Assembly (NCBI GenBank): GCA_049325575.1
Contig: JBMOLK010000112.1
Location: 23,238 to 87,237, forward strand
Direction: 5' to 3'
From: JBMOLK01 sp049325575
GTDB lineage: Bacteria > Bacillota > Clostridia > Acetivibrionales > Acetivibrionaceae
Length of the DNA stretch: 64,000 nucleotides
The position numbers were made by a program, and so were the translations under genes. The notes under the pieces are model-generated. The model was not told where the DNA came from, did not search any database, and worked only from the letters and a program-made list of their open reading frames with translations. How positions within the stretch are numbered: the stretch's first letter is position 1; each line of letters begins with the position of its first letter. Shown piece by piece: positions 62,782 through 64,000 of the stretch.

Positions 62782-63840
62782 CTAAGAGTTTTGGAACCTT
62801 TTAAATTCCTCTTTATTACTAAAAAACTCAAAAAGAATTTCACTTAAAGCACTCTTCAAGCTTAAGCAAATAGAATTAATGGTCCATGATTCAACACTAT
62901 ACTCAAATTCATCATACCAAAAATTCTTCATGAAATTCTCTCTGTATTCCTCCAACAATTTCTGAAACGCCTCAAAGTTACCATGTGCAATTTTATTCCT
63001 CAATTTTCTAGCAATTTGACAGAATAACTCTCTATCCTCATAGTCGTTAAGTTCTTTCCGTAAAAATCTAGGTAGCTTTCTTTCTAATTCTCCCAGTGTT
63101 TTCCCGTTACTATTCGGATTTATTATTAACATTTCGATTAATGACATGATCTTAAATAAATAGTATGCATTGTAATCTTCAGATTCATTTATAGCATTAA
63201 TTATGTAATCAAAAATCCAAAAATCTCTGTCACTTTCAAGAAAATTATCAATTAGCTTTCCTACATACTTCATTGATTGAATCGCTTTTTCATTATAAGC
63301 ATTTAAATCATTTTCCCTATTTACCATACTAGATACAAAGTTCAAAATCTGTGGTTTCGAACTGAAATCATCAGGGTTATATGTCATGAAAGGAATATTG
63401 GTATCACAATAAGTTCTAGCACTCCTTGATGTGGTTAGAATATGGCAAAATCTAATAAATTTCAACGGATACTGAACTTCACATGTTGGGCTATCTAAAT
63501 GACAGTTTTTTAGTTGCAGCAGAGACTTATCAAATTCTAATACTTCTAACTGCACTAAATTGTTAGCAATTTCTTTTAAATAGTAATCAACATCCTTATC
63601 GAGTACATCCGTCCAATTTGCGTTGCCAACTATCTTCTCAGGTTCATACTGGCAAACTTTAAAGTCACCAAAATTGTACTTCTTACTTGTTTCAAGAAAA
63701 TGCTCTCTTAAAAGCATCTCTTCCTTCAAATCATCAACGATTCCAGTCAACCAGTCATCATAAAGATTTGATATTCCAACACCTAATTTTTCACTTAATA
63801 TTATGGGTTCAATTTTCCCATATAAGTTGATTAAAATCAC
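62782..63840 (-). CDS. HEPN-domain protein, Apea-like (cassette gene)
   Basis: 352 aa, soluble and helical. The C-terminal third has the HEPN signature IARKLRNKIAHGNFE, the R-x(4)-H motif of HEPN RNases and Apea-like domains; upstream is RKLPRFLRKELNDYEDRELF. HEPN proteins often act in anti-phage defence and toxin systems. The N-terminal ~250 residues are not recognised. Start is GTG with GAGGTG 6 bases upstream. It is the sole gene between sites J and K. Confidence 0.7.
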   Translation of the reverse strand: MILINLYGKIEPIILSEKLGVGISNLYDDWLTGIVDDLKEEMLLREHFLETSKKYNFGDFKVCQYEPEKIVGNANWTDVLDKDVDYYLKEIANNLVQLEVLEFDKSLLQLKNCHLDSPTCEVQYPLKFIRFCHILTTSRSARTYCDTNIPFMTYNPDDFSSKPQILNFVSSMVNRENDLNAYNEKAIQSMKYVGKLIDNFLESDRDFWIFDYIINAINESEDYNAYYLFKIMSLIEMLIINPNSNGKTLGELERKLPRFLRKELNDYEDRELFCQIARKLRNKIAHGNFEAFQKLLEEYRENFMKNFWYDEFEYSVESWTINSICLSLKSALSEILFEFFSNKEEFKRFQNS

Positions 63841-63871
63841 TCTAACACCTCACTACCTAGTTTTCTATTTC

Positions 63872-63994
63872 ACCTAACATTTAGGATTGTATATGAAGTT
63901 GAGCACAGATTAAAGCTATGCACGCATAAATAGTAAGTTTTAGCTATACAGCTAATAGAGTTTCTGCTCAGTTTCATATACAATCCAGTTGAAC
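63872..63994 (-). repeat. attC-like site K, long-stem type
   Basis: R ACCTAAC (63872-63878), spacer ATTTA, then GATTGTATATGAAGTTGAGC and TGCTCAGTTTCATATACAA with TC pairing over about 21 bases (two mismatches), spacer CA, R' GTTGAAC (63988-63994). Fits the 123-base attC layout and matches R box J across the HEPN cassette; unlike A-J it lacks the GCCATTTGCG family sequence. Confidence 0.75.
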
Positions 63995-64000
63995 GAATTA

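Noticed and set aside
54500..64000. CRISPR array
   Set aside because: The repeats are 120-190 bases, differ from each other, and are separated by genes of hundreds of bases, not by equal short spacers; no cas gene is present.
54500..64000. Plain REP/BIME-like palindromes or IS ends instead of attC sites
   Set aside because: Such repeats would have matching arms within each copy. Here R boxes disagree within a site and agree across the neighbouring cassette in five cases, which the IS or REP model does not explain. It is not fully excluded.

Overview
This is AT-rich DNA from a spore-forming, anaerobic, cellulosome-type Clostridium (Acetivibrio/Ruminiclostridium-like). The evidence is a complete Rnf complex, the sporulation protease YabG and a YtvI-like protein, two secreted proteins ending in type I dockerins, an SLH-domain surface protein and strong GGAGG ribosome binding sites. 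The species cannot be named from the sequence alone.

Layout. 1-2.6 kb: end of a DUF1385 gene, prmC and a YtvI-like permease. 2.6-8.3 kb: a structured leader and the operon rnfCDGEAB, an ion-pumping ferredoxin:NAD+ oxidoreductase. 8.3-16 kb: a shikimate-kinase-like gene, a lipoprotein, pepF, a MazG-type pyrophosphohydrolase and a nine-FnIII/three-SLH surface protein. 16-21 kb: tRNA-Arg, then a two-component system with an ABC-2 exporter. 21-25.5 kb: tadA, tRNA-Ser, a YVTN-repeat lipoprotein and gene ruins. 25.5-32 kb: a LysM protein, an M6-like protease with two dockerins, DUF3231, and a 14-repeat RCC1 protein with a dockerin. 32-45 kb: membrane protein, ATP-grasp, SRAP, yabG, topB, a DedA-like/COG2426 export gene with a possible attenuator or sRNA, mscS, DUF951 and an HtrA protease; two inverted copies of a ~100-bp element lie here. 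45-50 kb: a beta-helix protein, a MerR regulator, and a split sigma-factor pair with a holin behind a LexA-type operator. 50-53.6 kb: a small metabolic operon (SDR, cupin fragment, monooxygenase-like, ProC-like, chorismate mutase, homocysteine methyltransferase-like).

54.5-64 kb is the most striking part: a run of small, mostly single, minus-strand genes (lipoproteins, SUKH/SMI1, HAD, membrane and HEPN proteins) separated by about eleven 120-190-bp imperfect inverted repeats. These have the layout of integron attC sites: 7-bp R boxes (RYYYAAC/GTTRRRY), an unpaired spacer and a 9-bp L box. The R boxes of one site do not match each other, but in five intervals the R boxes at the two ends of the same inter-site segment are exact complements, which is what integron cassettes predict. 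One such cassette has no gene but holds a giant diverged hairpin. No integrase gene lies in the window; the orientation places attI/intI, if present, to the right of base 64000.
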